Shown one piece after another: positions 32,176-39,924 of a stretch of 39,924 bases of DNA. Origin of the DNA: Sulfurovum sp. (GTDB lineage Bacteria; Campylobacterota; Campylobacteria; Campylobacterales; Sulfurovaceae). Location of the stretch: NCBI GenBank assembly GCA_027019175.1, contig JALUXB010000062.1, positions 1 through 39,924 on the forward strand, read 5' to 3'. The notes under the pieces are model-generated. The model was not told the DNA's origin and searched no databases. It saw only the letters and a program-made list of their open reading frames with translations. The translations under genes and the position numbers were made by a program. Each line of letters opens with the position of its first letter. Position 1 is the first letter of the stretch.

Positions 32176-32598
32176 TTATTGGTTCTCTTGTGCGAGCATC
32201 TCTTTGTAGAGTGCTGTCGATTCTTCAATTTCATTTTCAGAAGCAGGCCTTCGGGCTGCTGTATAGCCGGTAATTTCTCCCGAATCATCCATAATCGGGG
32301 TAATATGGGAATAGACCCAATAGTATTTTCCGTCTTTTCTGAGGTTTTTGACAACACCGCTCCACTCTTTTCCCTGCTGAATCGTATCCCAAAGGTCTTT
32401 GAAGGCGGCTTTTGGCATATCAGGGTGTCGGACGATATTGTGGTTTTTACCTGTCAGTTCCTGTTTTGTGTAACCTGCAATTTCACAGAACTTTCTGTTG
32501 GCATAGGTAATAATGCCTTTCAGGTCTGTGGAACTGAGAATTAATCCGTTGGAGAACTTGTGTTCTTCGTCTATGGGTTCGGGCCTTTCCCTTCGCAT
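32176..32598 (-). CDS. Aer/CetB-like PAS sensor protein
   Basis: The 140-residue protein is a single PAS domain with short tails. The core matches the FAD-binding PAS of Aer/CetB type: TDLKGIITYANRKFCEIAGY, LTGKNHNIVRHPDMPKAAF, KDLWDTIQQGKEWSGVVKNL and RKDGKYYWVYSHITPI. In Campylobacter CetB works with CetA in energy taxis; here it sits 18 bases upstream of the HPt gene. So it more likely provides a redox or energy input to the kinase complex, or to a transducer elsewhere. Upstream there is a small GTTACC...GGTAAC hairpin (32623-32647) and a TATACT box (minus 32653-32658). The flavin is inferred from family similarity. Confidence 0.88.
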   Translation of the reverse strand: MRRERPEPIDEEHKFSNGLILSSTDLKGIITYANRKFCEIAGYTKQELTGKNHNIVRHPDMPKAAFKDLWDTIQQGKEWSGVVKNLRKDGKYYWVYSHITPIMDDSGEITGYTAARRPASENEIEESTALYKEMLAQENQ

Positions 32599-32652
32599 AC
32601 GATACTCCCTTCCTCTCTGTCTGTTACCCCTCTTGCGAGCCGGTAACTATTC

Positions 32653-32658
32653 AGTATA
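32653..32658 (-). promoter_or_regulatory. -10 box of the signalling operon, with leader hairpin
   Basis: Minus strand GTTTATACTG, 55 bases before the PAS gene start. The leader carries a 6-bp GTTACC/GGTAAC hairpin (32623-32647), then AGAGAGGAAGGGAG as ribosome site. Confidence 0.45.
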
Positions 32659-32707
32659 AACTTTATAACAAATTAACTAAAAATAGCATGAAATAAAGGC
32701 TGTTTAG

Positions 32708-32730
32708 GATGAAAAAAAGATTTTTTCATC
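32708..32730 (-). terminator. AT-rich terminator hairpin after uvrC
   Basis: GATGAAAAAA and TTTTTTCATC form a perfect 10-bp stem with a 3-base loop, directly at the uvrC stop codon (minus strand), with T-rich flank. Confidence 0.6.
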
Positions 32731-34522
32731 AATTTTCATTATCTTTTACAATAATTTTTGCAATACGATTATTGGTAACCTGTGCAATTTCTTCAAATGG
32801 AGCGTTATAAATGGCTTCGAAAGTACCGAAATAATCGACCAGTTTTTGCACTGTTGCCTTCCCAATGCCTTTTTTGTTTAGAAGTGAGACCTGTGTGTCT
32901 TCTTTGCGTTTGGTGTTCTGATGATAGGTAACGGCATAGCGGTGTGCTTCATCACGATGCCGCTGAATCCAGTGCAGTCTTGCATCGTTCGGTTTTAGTT
33001 CAATCAAGCCTTGTGATGTATAAATCAGATCCTTCGCCGCCCCTTTGGCCCTGTGTGCTTTGGCATCGAGCTTCTCTTTGGCAATGGCAATGACATCAAG
33101 GTTGACATTTGCTTCCAGGAGCAGCTTCCGTGCGAGATTGAGGTTGGCCTGTCCCCCGTCAAGGATCCACAGATCCGGTGGAGGATGGGTTGTAAAGTCT
33201 TTGATACGGCGGCTGAGCATCTCACGCATCTGTCCTGTTTCATCCCGCGCCTCAAGCCGGTAGCGGCGGTAGCTTGATTTGTCCCACTTACCCTCGTCCC
33301 AGACAACCATGCCGCCGACAGTGGCCACACCCATCATATGCGAGTTGTCAAAAGTTTCTACCCTGTACGGGATGGCAGAGAGGTCAAGCAGATCAGCGAC
33401 CTTTTGTTCCATGAGGGTACTCTTTTGCTCTTTTCTGAGCAACTCTTCGGCATTTTGCAGTGCAAGGGCAGTCAGTTTTGCTTTGCTGCCGCGTTTGGGG
33501 TGGCGTATTTCGATTTTTTTGCCAAAGCGTGTTGAAAGGGTACGTGCTACTTCGGGCGCATCTTCAAAATCATGGGTAACAAGAATCTCTCCAGGAATAT
33601 GGGGTGTATCTACGTCATAATGCTCCAGCAGTGCCTGCCGGTAGGCTTCGTTTGCCTCGAAAATATGGGTATGTCTGAAATAGGTGTGGGAAGAAGAGAT
33701 GATCTTGCCTTCCCGCATAAAGAGTTTAACGATCACACCCCGTTCATCCCCATTGAGAATGGCAAAGATATCGGTATCGAAACGGTTGGCAAGGTCGATG
33801 GAAGAGTCGACAGTAAGCGCTTCAATGGCCAAAATGCTGTCACGCAGTGCGGCAGCCTCTTCAAAACGCTCCTGCATTGCAAGTTTCCCCATGCGTTCGC
33901 TGAGCTTTTGGGTCAGAATATGGCGGTTGTTCAGCGCTTTTTTTGCCTCTTCGACCAGTTGGGCATAGGCTTCAGGTGTTACTTTCCCTTCACAGGGAGC
34001 CAGACATTTTCCAATTTGGTAAAAGAGGCATGCTTTCCCTTCTCTCAGGCATGATTTCTTCTGTACAAGCGGATAGGTTTCGTACAGTGCATCAATGAGT
34101 GCCCGTCCGCCGGAGGGGTAAGGGCCGTAATAGGTGATATTTTTGCCCTTGACGATTTTGCGGGTAATCTCAAAGCGCGGATAGGGTTCCGATGCGTCAA
34201 TATAAATGTAAGGGTAGGTTTTGTCATCACGCAGCAGAATATTGTACTTGGGTTTGAGCTGTTTGATAAGCGAATTTTCCAGAATCAGGGCATCTTCTTC
34301 ACTCTTGACAACAATGTATTCCAGTCTCTTGGCTTCAGAGAGCATTTTTAAAATACGCGGACTCTGTGCGGGGTTGGGATGTAAGCGGGGCGTAAAACGC
34401 CAGTAGCTCTTTACCCGGTGTTTGAGATTTTTCGCTTTGCCGACATAGAGCAGTTTCCCTGTCTCGTTAAAGTACTGGTAAACTCCCGGGCTGTCGGGAA
34501 GGTTCCTGATTATTGATTGCAT
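32729..34522 (-). CDS. uvrC: excinuclease ABC subunit C
   Basis: UvrC makes both incisions in nucleotide excision repair with UvrA/UvrB. The 597-residue product has an N-terminal GIY-YIG nuclease (DSPGVYQYFNETGKLLYVGKAKNLKHRV), then four cysteines in SC-x6-C-x7-C-x3-C spacing (KKSCLREGKACLFYQIGKC...APC) that match the iron-sulfur site. A UVR motif for UvrB contact follows (LAMQERFEEAAALRDSI), then the RNase H-like C-terminal nuclease (RVETFDNSHMMGVATVGGMVVW, DLWILDGGQANLNLA) and a helix-hairpin-helix end (LLNKKGIGKATVQKLVDYFGTFEAI). It overlaps the DUF721 gene by 13 bases. Confidence 0.97.
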   Translation of the reverse strand: MQSIIRNLPDSPGVYQYFNETGKLLYVGKAKNLKHRVKSYWRFTPRLHPNPAQSPRILKMLSEAKRLEYIVVKSEEDALILENSLIKQLKPKYNILLRDDKTYPYIYIDASEPYPRFEITRKIVKGKNITYYGPYPSGGRALIDALYETYPLVQKKSCLREGKACLFYQIGKCLAPCEGKVTPEAYAQLVEEAKKALNNRHILTQKLSERMGKLAMQERFEEAAALRDSILAIEALTVDSSIDLANRFDTDIFAILNGDERGVIVKLFMREGKIISSSHTYFRHTHIFEANEAYRQALLEHYDVDTPHIPGEILVTHDFEDAPEVARTLSTRFGKKIEIRHPKRGSKAKLTALALQNAEELLRKEQKSTLMEQKVADLLDLSAIPYRVETFDNSHMMGVATVGGMVVWDEGKWDKSSYRRYRLEARDETGQMREMLSRRIKDFTTHPPPDLWILDGGQANLNLARKLLLEANVNLDVIAIAKEKLDAKAHRAKGAAKDLIYTSQGLIELKPNDARLHWIQRHRDEAHRYAVTYHQNTKRKEDTQVSLLNKKGIGKATVQKLVDYFGTFEAIYNAPFEEIAQVTNNRIAKIIVKDNEN

Positions 34523-34956
34523 GCGATCAGGGACTGTATTTGTTTGAATTTTTCAGCAAGTGCTTCATCACTGCTTTGAAGGGAAAAGTTGCCGGTTGCC
34601 CGTTCATGGTAGTAGGGGATTGTCGTTTCGTCTGCTTTTTCTGTAATAACAGTACGGTATTTGCTGTGAAAGACGATCACTTTTTCAGCGTTTAGTTCCC
34701 GGCATTCGGTATCGAGGGAGGCAAGCTGTGTTAATACACTTTTTAATAAATCTCTATTATAATGAAGTTCCATTTTGAAACCGGGATGCGTCACGGCGAC
34801 AAAAAGTGTTTCGTTGCGGATGTAAACGAAGGCAATGGCTTTTTGCCATTTTGTGCCAAGCAGCGAGATAAACTTTTTGTAGCACGCATGCCGTTTCAGA
34901 GATTTGAACTGAGGCTGGCCAACAAGATGAGAAAGAATGACAGACGCGTTTTTCAT
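34510..34956 (-). CDS. DUF721 / DciA-like protein
   Basis: The 148-residue protein looks like DUF721 (DciA), the ancestral loader or activator of replicative helicase DnaB: an N-terminal ASVILSHLVGQPQFKSLKRHACYKKFISLLGTKW helix region, then IRNETLFVAVTHPGFKMELHYNRDLLKSVLTQL and NAEKVIVFHSKYRTV. The KH-like core (W-x-x-a, LxVaVxx-x-x-x-eL-xx-xxx-Lxxx-L) fits the family. Where DciA is normally followed by an extended disordered tail, this one ends with a short helical stretch. Its end overlaps uvrC; its start overlaps the divergent small lipoprotein by 30 bases. The assignment is from pattern only. Confidence 0.7.
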   Translation of the reverse strand: MKNASVILSHLVGQPQFKSLKRHACYKKFISLLGTKWQKAIAFVYIRNETLFVAVTHPGFKMELHYNRDLLKSVLTQLASLDTECRELNAEKVIVFHSKYRTVITEKADETTIPYYHERATGNFSLQSSDEALAEKFKQIQSLIACNQ

Positions 34957-35073
34957 AGAGTGATTATAGCATCAATCTGCTGTATCGTACTGACAGGCTG
35001 CGGACACAAGACCGATCCGGTTTATGTGCCGGACAATACGCATGTGCAGCAGAATCTGCAGATACAAAAGTAA
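34927..35073 (+). CDS. very small lipoprotein, LptM-like
   Basis: The 48-residue protein has a basic head (MRKNDRRVFHRV), a hydrophobic core (IIASICCIVLTGC) with a lipobox LTGC, then the short mature part CGHKTDPVYVPDNTHVQQ. The C-G-x-K-x-P-x-Y-x-P start of the mature protein is that of LptM/YifL-type lipoproteins (E. coli CGLKGPLYFP), which help LptD/LptE disulfide assembly. Two further cysteines are in the signal segment. It is oriented divergently and overlaps the 5' end of the DUF721 gene by 30 bases; nadB follows by 11 bases. The start is uncertain: the ATG has a weak, distant GAGG; a GTG at 34960 would give too short a signal. Confidence 0.6.
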   Translation: MRKNDRRVFHRVIIASICCIVLTGCGHKTDPVYVPDNTHVQQNLQIQK

Positions 35074-35084
35074 CGGGGAAAGTT

Positions 35085-36536
35085 TTGGATAAGAAATATG
35101 ATGTAGTGATCATTGGAGCGGGCATTGCCGGCCTTTATGCGGCGATGCAGCTGCCCGAGAGTAAAAAAGTACTGGTTGTCTGCAAAGATATTCCCTGGGA
35201 GTGTAATACCTTTTATGCGCAGGGCGGGATGGCAACCGCACTCAATGCGGCAGACGTACCGGTGCATATTGAAGATACGATGGCAGCAGGTGCCTACCAT
35301 AATGATCGTGAAGCCGTTGAAATCCTTTCAAGAACTTCACTGGAAACGACACCGGAACTGATTGCCCGCGGTATGGCATTTGACCGTGACGAGAAGGGAA
35401 ATATCCTCTATACCAAAGAGGCAGCCCACTCTGTCCCGCGTATCGTGCATGCCGGCGGAGATGCAACCGGGCGGTATATGCACTACTTTGCGATGGTGAA
35501 GAACAAACATCAGCTTCAGCGTAATACCCTGGTGTATGACCTGCTGATACAGAATGGGCGTTGCTACGGCGTCAAGGCGACGGTCAATTATGAGCCGACA
35601 ACCATTTATGCAGATGATGTCATTATCGCATCCGGAGGCATCGGGTCGCTCTATGCCTATAATACGAATTCCAGAACAGTTTCGGCAGATATTCACGGTA
35701 TCTGCGTTGAAAAGGGTATTGAACTTGCCGATATGGAGTTCATGCAGTTTCACCCGACAGTTTTTGTTGAAACCCCCTTTGCCCGTAAACTGCTGCTGAC
35801 CGAAGCACTGCGCGGTGAGGGGGCGCATGTTGTGGGTGAAAAAGGAAACCGTTTCCTCTTCGAATATGACGAACGCGGTGAGCTTGCCAGCCGTGATATT
35901 GTAGCACGCGGTATTTTTGACTACAAGCGTAAAACAGGTGAAAAAGTCTATCTTGACTTCTCAATGTTCGAAGAGAGGTGGTTTCATGAGCGCTTTCCCA
36001 ATATTACGCGTACTTTTGAAGCATTGGGATATCATTTCCCTCAGGACAGAGTGCCCGTTTCTCCGGCATTTCATTATGCCAACGGCGGTATTAGGTGTGA
36101 TACGAACGGCTGTATTCCGGGTATGGAGGGGCTGTATGTTATCGGTGAAGCGGCACGTACGGGAGTACACGGTGCCAACCGTCTGGCATCCAATTCACTG
36201 CTTGAAGGTGTGGTCTTTGCCCAGCGTGCAGTAGAACACCTGCTTGGCAAGGTGCACAGTGACACACCGATGCCTCTCTTTGAGAAGGATTATGGTAACA
36301 TTCTGCACAAAGAGAACGACAAGACCTATAAACAGAAACTGCGTCAGGTGATGTGGGAAGATATAGGTATTATCCGGACGACCAAGGGGCTGCACGAGGC
36401 AAAGAACCTGATTTATGATATGAAAAATCAGGAGATCGGGCGTTTGCTTCAATTGCGTCTCAATACCGCTTCAGCCATTGTTGAAGCGGCACTGGCCCGT
36501 ACGGAATCTTTAGGATCTCATTATATTGAGTCATAA
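35085..36536 (+). CDS. nadB: L-aspartate oxidase
   Basis: NadB oxidises L-aspartate to iminoaspartate, the first step of de novo NAD synthesis, using FAD. The 483-residue product has the FAD dinucleotide fold YDVVIIGAGIAGLYAAMQL, the second FAD motif NTFYAQGGMATALN, substrate-site motifs (VPRIVHAGGDATGRYM, ADMEFMQFHPTVF, LLLTEALRGEGAHVV) and the late EAARTGVHGANRLASNSLLEGVVFA. The start is TTG at 35085 with GGGGAA about seven bases before; no other start lies in the fit range. It lies 11 bases after the small lipoprotein gene. It is slightly shorter than E. coli NadB (540) at the C-terminal helical domain, common in this phylum. Confidence 0.95.
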   Translation: MDKKYDVVIIGAGIAGLYAAMQLPESKKVLVVCKDIPWECNTFYAQGGMATALNAADVPVHIEDTMAAGAYHNDREAVEILSRTSLETTPELIARGMAFDRDEKGNILYTKEAAHSVPRIVHAGGDATGRYMHYFAMVKNKHQLQRNTLVYDLLIQNGRCYGVKATVNYEPTTIYADDVIIASGGIGSLYAYNTNSRTVSADIHGICVEKGIELADMEFMQFHPTVFVETPFARKLLLTEALRGEGAHVVGEKGNRFLFEYDERGELASRDIVARGIFDYKRKTGEKVYLDFSMFEERWFHERFPNITRTFEALGYHFPQDRVPVSPAFHYANGGIRCDTNGCIPGMEGLYVIGEAARTGVHGANRLASNSLLEGVVFAQRAVEHLLGKVHSDTPMPLFEKDYGNILHKENDKTYKQKLRQVMWEDIGIIRTTKGLHEAKNLIYDMKNQEIGRLLQLRLNTASAIVEAALARTESLGSHYIES

Positions 36537-36572
36537 GACTTGTATAGAATTTTTCAACACGCAGGAGACAGC

Positions 36573-37907
36573 ATGGAAACAGCAGCCGGACAGGTGGTAC
36601 AGCATTTGGATCTGACGACAACATGGGTGGGGATTGTCTCACTTATTATTTTTGTGGTAGGATATTATTTTATTGCAGCTGAAGACAAGTACCATATCAA
36701 CAAGGCCAAGCCGGCACTGTTGGCGGGTACGGGTATCTTTATGCTGATTGGGCTCTACTTCGCTATCAACGGGCTTGACGGCCGTCCTTTGGAAAAAGAA
36801 GTTGAAGAGCTGATCTATGAGATCGCGGGTATCTTCTTCTTCCTGATGGTAGCGATGACCTATATTGAAGCGATGATCGACAGGGGGGTCTTCTCGGCGC
36901 TCCGTTACCGTCTTGTTTCAAGAGGCTATACCTATAAAAAGCTTTTCTGGGTAACCGGGTTGCTGGCCTTCTTTATCTCTCCTGTAGCGGACAACCTGAC
37001 TACCGCGCTGATTCTTTCTACTGTACTTATTACGATTGACCGCGAGAACAAAAACTTTCTTGTTCCCGGAGCTATCAACATCGTTGTTGCAGCCAATGCC
37101 GGAGGCGCATGGTCACCGTTTGGGGATATTACAACATTGATGGTATGGGTAGACGGCAAAGGGGCATTCAGCGAATTTCTTTTCCTGTTCCCTGCATCGG
37201 TTTTGGGATGGTTCGTGACAGCGTTCCTGCTGAGCCGTTTTGTTCCGGACGGACAGCCGCCGTTCAATGCTTCTGAAGAGAAAGCGACCATTCAGGAAGG
37301 GGGTAAACAGATTATCGGACTGTTTGCATTGACCATTGTCCTGGCAGTGCTTTCGCACCAGGTACTGCATCTTCCCGCCATGTGGGGTATGATGTTCGGT
37401 CTGGCGCTGCTGAAGATCTATGTCTACTATATCAATCAGAATTCCGGCCCGACAAAACTCAACGCCTTTTCCTGGATTGCCAAGATCGAGAATGATACAC
37501 TGCTCTTTTTCTTCGGTATTCTTGCAGCTGTAGGCGGGCTGCATTTTCTTGGCTACCTGGAATACTTTACAAAACTGTATGACCAGTTCGGCCCGACTGC
37601 GGTGAACATCGGTGTCGGTTTCCTTTCTGCTGTTGTAGACAACGTACCGGTTATGTCGGCAGTACTGAAAGCCGATCCCAATATGGGTGCATTTGCCAAA
37701 GAGGAGTGGATGCTGGTCACTATGACTGCAGGTGTTGGCGGCAGCCTCATCTCTTTCGGTTCTGCGGCGGGCGTCGGTGTCATGGGAAAACTGCACGGTA
37801 TCTACACTTTCAGTTCCCATATGAAATATGCCTGGACCGTACTTGTAGGCTATATTGTCTCCATCGCCGTATGGTATTTCCAGTTCATTGTCCTGCATAT
37901 AGGATAA
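36573..37907 (+). CDS. nhaD: Na+/H+ antiporter NhaD
   Basis: The ATG at 36573 is preceded by AGGAGA at the right distance, so I reject the upstream TTG extension. The 444-residue protein has about 12 predicted membrane helices of the ion transporter/NhaD family: AGIFFFLMVAMTYIEAMIDRG, SPVADNLTTALILSTVLITID, NAGGAWSPFGDITTLMVW, then ATIQEGGKQIIGLFALTIVLAV and AVVDNVPVMSAVL. The paired N-x-x-T/D-x-x-P re-entrant loops are in place (DNLTTAL; DNVPVM). It exports Na+ (and Li+) in exchange for protons, in line with a saline habitat. It lies 36 bases after nadB; transcribed with it. Confidence 0.92.
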   Translation: METAAGQVVQHLDLTTTWVGIVSLIIFVVGYYFIAAEDKYHINKAKPALLAGTGIFMLIGLYFAINGLDGRPLEKEVEELIYEIAGIFFFLMVAMTYIEAMIDRGVFSALRYRLVSRGYTYKKLFWVTGLLAFFISPVADNLTTALILSTVLITIDRENKNFLVPGAINIVVAANAGGAWSPFGDITTLMVWVDGKGAFSEFLFLFPASVLGWFVTAFLLSRFVPDGQPPFNASEEKATIQEGGKQIIGLFALTIVLAVLSHQVLHLPAMWGMMFGLALLKIYVYYINQNSGPTKLNAFSWIAKIENDTLLFFFGILAAVGGLHFLGYLEYFTKLYDQFGPTAVNIGVGFLSAVVDNVPVMSAVLKADPNMGAFAKEEWMLVTMTAGVGGSLISFGSAAGVGVMGKLHGIYTFSSHMKYAWTVLVGYIVSIAVWYFQFIVLHIG

Positions 37908-37925
37908 TACGTTGGAACGCAGGAA

Positions 37926-37947
37926 ACAGGAAGGTTAACCTTCCTGT
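37926..37947. terminator. perfect 22-base palindrome between nhaD and guaA
   Basis: ACAGGAAGG-TTAA-CCTTCCTGT is self-complementary over its full length. As a hairpin it would have a 9-bp stem with a TTAA loop, 18 bases after nhaD. No T-tract follows, so it could be either a weak terminator, an RNA stabiliser or an operator. Confidence 0.4.
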
Positions 37948-38013
37948 CGGAAGCTTTATATGCATGAGTGTTTTTCGAAATATTGATTCATATAAACAGA
38001 AGGAAAGAATTTG

Positions 38014-39555
38014 ATGAAACAGGTTCCTATTATTGTACTGGATTTCGGGTCACAGTATACACAGCTGATTGCACGTAAGCTCAGAGAGTCCGGTGTTTAC
38101 ACGGAAGTCGTTCCCTACCGTGAGAAGATTGAAGATATTAAAGCAAGAAAACCGCAGGGAATCATTCTCTCCGGCGGTCCCGCATCGGTCTACGCAGAAG
38201 ATGCCTATCACCCCGATGACGGAATTTGGGAGCTTGGCCTTCCCATTCTCGGCATCTGTTACGGTATGCAGCTGATTACCCAGCACTTCGGAGGGGAGGT
38301 ACTCCCTGCTGACCATCATGAGTACGGGAAAGCAAAACTGCATATTGAAAAAGAGGATTCACCTATTTTCAAGGATGTCAAACAGGATTCAACAGTATGG
38401 ATGAGTCACGGTGACCGTGCCGAGAGACTGCCTGAAGGTTTTGAAGTGATCGGAACGAGCGAAAACTCTCCATATGCAGCGATTGCAGATGAGAGCAGAA
38501 ATATTTACGCCTTCCAGTTCCACCCTGAAGTACACCATTCCGAAGAGGGTGTGGTGATGCTCAAAAACTTCGCCAAGCATATCTGCGGCTGTGAAAGTAC
38601 CTGGAATATGGGAAGTTTCGCCAAAGAGAAGATTGCAGAGATCCGAAAGCAGGTAGGTGACCGAAAAGTACTCTGCGGTGTGAGCGGCGGTGTGGACTCT
38701 TCTGTCGTGGCGGCGCTGTTGCACGAAGCACTCCCGAAAGAGCAGCTTGTCTGTGTATTTGTCGACCAGGGGCTGTTGAGAAAAGATGAGGCCGAGCAAG
38801 TGCAGGATATGTTCAAACTGCTTGATATTCCGCTTATTACCATCGATGCAAAAGAGGAATTCCTCAATGCACTCAAAGGGGTGACCGATCCTGAGCGTAA
38901 GCGCAAGATCATCGGTGAAAAATTCATTGAGGTTTTTGACAAAGAGGCAAGCAAGCATACTGATGTGAGTTTCCTCGCACAGGGAACGCTCTATACGGAT
39001 GTTATCGAATCTGTCTCAGTCAAAGGGCCGTCTAAAACGATCAAGTCGCACCACAACGTCGGCGGACTGCCTGACTGGATGACCTTCGAGCTGGTCGAAC
39101 CGCTGAGAGAAATCTTCAAAGATGAGGTACGTAAACTGGGACTTGAACTCGGACTGCCAAAGCATATGATAGGCCGTCATCCTTTCCCCGGACCGGGATT
39201 GGCGATCCGTGTGATGGGAGAGGTCAACGAAGAAGCGCTCAGGCTGCTTCGCGAGAGTGATGCCATTATGCAGGAAGAGCTTCGCGCCACCGGTTACTAT
39301 GACAAAGTATGGCAGGCATTTACCGTACTGTTAAATGTACAGTCTGTCGGTGTCATGGGAGATAACCGAACGTATGATAATACCGTTTGTGTACGCATGG
39401 TTGAATCAGTTGACGGGATGACTGCCACTTTTGCCCATGTGCCGCACGATGTGCTGGAGGGGATTAGCCGGCGGATTATCAATGAGATTGACGGGATTAA
39501 CCGTGTAGTCTATGATATATCATCCAAGCCCCCAGCAACCATCGAATGGGAGTAG
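38014..39555 (+). CDS. guaA: GMP synthase (glutamine-hydrolysing)
   Basis: GuaA converts XMP to GMP with glutamine and ATP. The ATG at 38014 follows AAGGAAAG by about six bases; the preceding TTG at 38011 is less likely. The 513-residue product has an N-terminal glutamine amidotransferase with nucleophile Cys in [15 protein letters not shown] and His-Glu in [10 protein letters not shown]. The ATP pyrophosphatase P-loop [14 protein letters not shown] follows, with GGLPDWM. The C-terminal dimer domain has [17 protein letters not shown] and ends [11 protein letters not shown]. Length matches the family (about 510-525). It is 106 bases after nhaD with a palindrome between, so it may have its own promoter. 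Confidence 0.98.
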   Translation: MKQVPIIVLDFGSQYTQLIARKLRESGVYTEVVPYREKIEDIKARKPQGIILSGGPASVYAEDAYHPDDGIWELGLPILGICYGMQLITQHFGGEVLPADHHEYGKAKLHIEKEDSPIFKDVKQDSTVWMSHGDRAERLPEGFEVIGTSENSPYAAIADESRNIYAFQFHPEVHHSEEGVVMLKNFAKHICGCESTWNMGSFAKEKIAEIRKQVGDRKVLCGVSGGVDSSVVAALLHEALPKEQLVCVFVDQGLLRKDEAEQVQDMFKLLDIPLITIDAKEEFLNALKGVTDPERKRKIIGEKFIEVFDKEASKHTDVSFLAQGTLYTDVIESVSVKGPSKTIKSHHNVGGLPDWMTFELVEPLREIFKDEVRKLGLELGLPKHMIGRHPFPGPGLAIRVMGEVNEEALRLLRESDAIMQEELRATGYYDKVWQAFTVLLNVQSVGVMGDNRTYDNTVCVRMVESVDGMTATFAHVPHDVLEGISRRIINEIDGINRVVYDISSKPPATIEWE

Positions 39556-39571
39556 CTTGCTCCTTATTTTG

Positions 39572-39589
39572 CATCATCTTCGGATGATG
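39572..39589. terminator. TTCG hairpin after guaA
   Basis: CATCATC-TTCG-GATGATG is a perfect 7-bp stem with the very stable UUCG loop, 17 bases after the guaA stop. No T-run follows; termination is possible but unproven. Confidence 0.45.
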
Positions 39590-39592
39590 TGA

Positions 39593-39758
39593 TTCAGTCA
39601 CTTACTTCTAAGTAAGCTCCTTCGCACAAACATCCAAATCTGACGCAAACTAAGGGCAAGTTCCATTTTTCACATTTCACTTCATCTGTGAGGGAGTTTG
39701 TTCAGTCACTCACTTTTAGTAAACTCCTTCACAACAACCTTCGCATCTAAAGCAAACT
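39593..39758. repeat. pair of 59-base imperfect direct repeats after guaA
   Basis: Two units (39593-39651 and 39701-39758) share TTCAGTCACT-ACTT--AGTAA-CTCCTTC, and CATC/TCGCATCT-xx-GCAAACT, roughly 80% alike. Each unit contains a short CTTACTT/AAGTAAG-type palindrome (clearest in unit 1). They are separated by 49 bases. No coding frame fits. The gap from 39759 to the right edge holds AT-rich sequence, a CGGG-TTGCT...AGCAA-AG-CCCG imperfect palindrome (39817-39844) and the possible zinc ribbon below. Confidence 0.6.
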
Positions 39759-39887
39759 GTGAGAAATTAAAGTTTTATGCTCTTTTTCATACTTTTCGAG
39801 TTAAAGTAAAGAAACGGGTTGCTAAAAACCTAAGCAAAGCCCGATACTATGGGAGTTAAAAAGGGATTATCTACAGATGGGTTGTAA

Positions 39888-39924
39888 AAAAGATGTCCAA
39901 ATTGTAATTCTACACACATAAAAA
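39888..39924 (+). pseudogene. possible zinc-ribbon start of a transposase, cut by the window edge
   Basis: The last 37 bases read K-R-C-P-N-C-N-S-T-H-I-K in frame, a CPxC zinc-knuckle like the N-terminus of IS1/IS1595-type transposases (CPxCxSTxIxKNG). But an in-frame TAA (39885-39887) lies just before and no start codon separates the two. So it may be a fragment, or the start lies in another way. The imperfect palindrome at 39817-39844 could mark the element end. Eleven residues are too few to be sure. Confidence 0.25.

Noticed and set aside
39593-39758. CRISPR or att-site pair after guaA
   Set aside because: Only two diverged 59-base units with no integrase or tRNA beside them; better described as dispersed repeats.
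39799-39924. Minus-strand frame ending VSGFA at the right edge
   Set aside because: Only 27 codons with no similarity; the opposite strand gives the more meaningful CPNC motif.

Overview
The window looks like chromosomal DNA of a Campylobacterota (epsilonproteobacterial) species, probably near Sulfurovum/Sulfurimonas. The signs are an ATP synthase c subunit with a signal-like N-terminus, a 6S-type RNA just upstream of purD, prepilins with Ala rather than Gly before the cleavage site, an NhaD antiporter, and short AT-rich extended -10 promoters. The species is inferred from protein style, not from a search.

Left part (1-10.8 kb), almost all on the minus strand: a partial DUF5718 gene, a small membrane protein (plus strand), HU, a PLDc_N-type small membrane protein, tRNA-Leu(GAG) and atpE. 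A tightly packed run then reads purD > RDD membrane protein > lptD > J-domain protein > phosphoribosyltransferase > pnp > membrane-anchored response regulator. A 6S-like RNA with its own TATAAT box and a 102-bp palindrome lie directly upstream of purD. Next (10.8-15.8 kb) come hemD, a CDF metal transporter, htpG with an HspR (HAIR)-like operator, a divergent small lipoprotein, a large inverted repeat and the long-form hibernation factor hpf.

The most interesting region is 15.8-23.7 kb. A c-di-GMP-I (GEMM-I) riboswitch leads an apparent five-gene operon: a Sec-exported protein of about 1550 residues, followed by four overlapping or abutting prepilin-like genes, one of which lacks the usual Glu5. 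The layout resembles a pilus-tip adhesin (PilY1-like role) with its minor pilins under second-messenger control. The big protein shows no family I can name with confidence.

Right part (23.8-39.9 kb): bamD-like lipoprotein and lon (plus strand). A four-gene signalling operon follows on the minus strand (Aer/CetB-like PAS protein > HPt protein > 1064-aa NIT hybrid kinase > single-domain response regulator), which could form a multistep phosphorelay. Then come uvrC, a DUF721/DciA-like gene, and a plus-strand run of a tiny LptM-like lipoprotein, nadB, nhaD and guaA. After guaA there is a repeat-rich stretch of about 370 bases that may end in the start or a fragment of a transposase. REP-like inverted repeats sit in several intergenic gaps. 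No CRISPR array or rRNA gene was seen.
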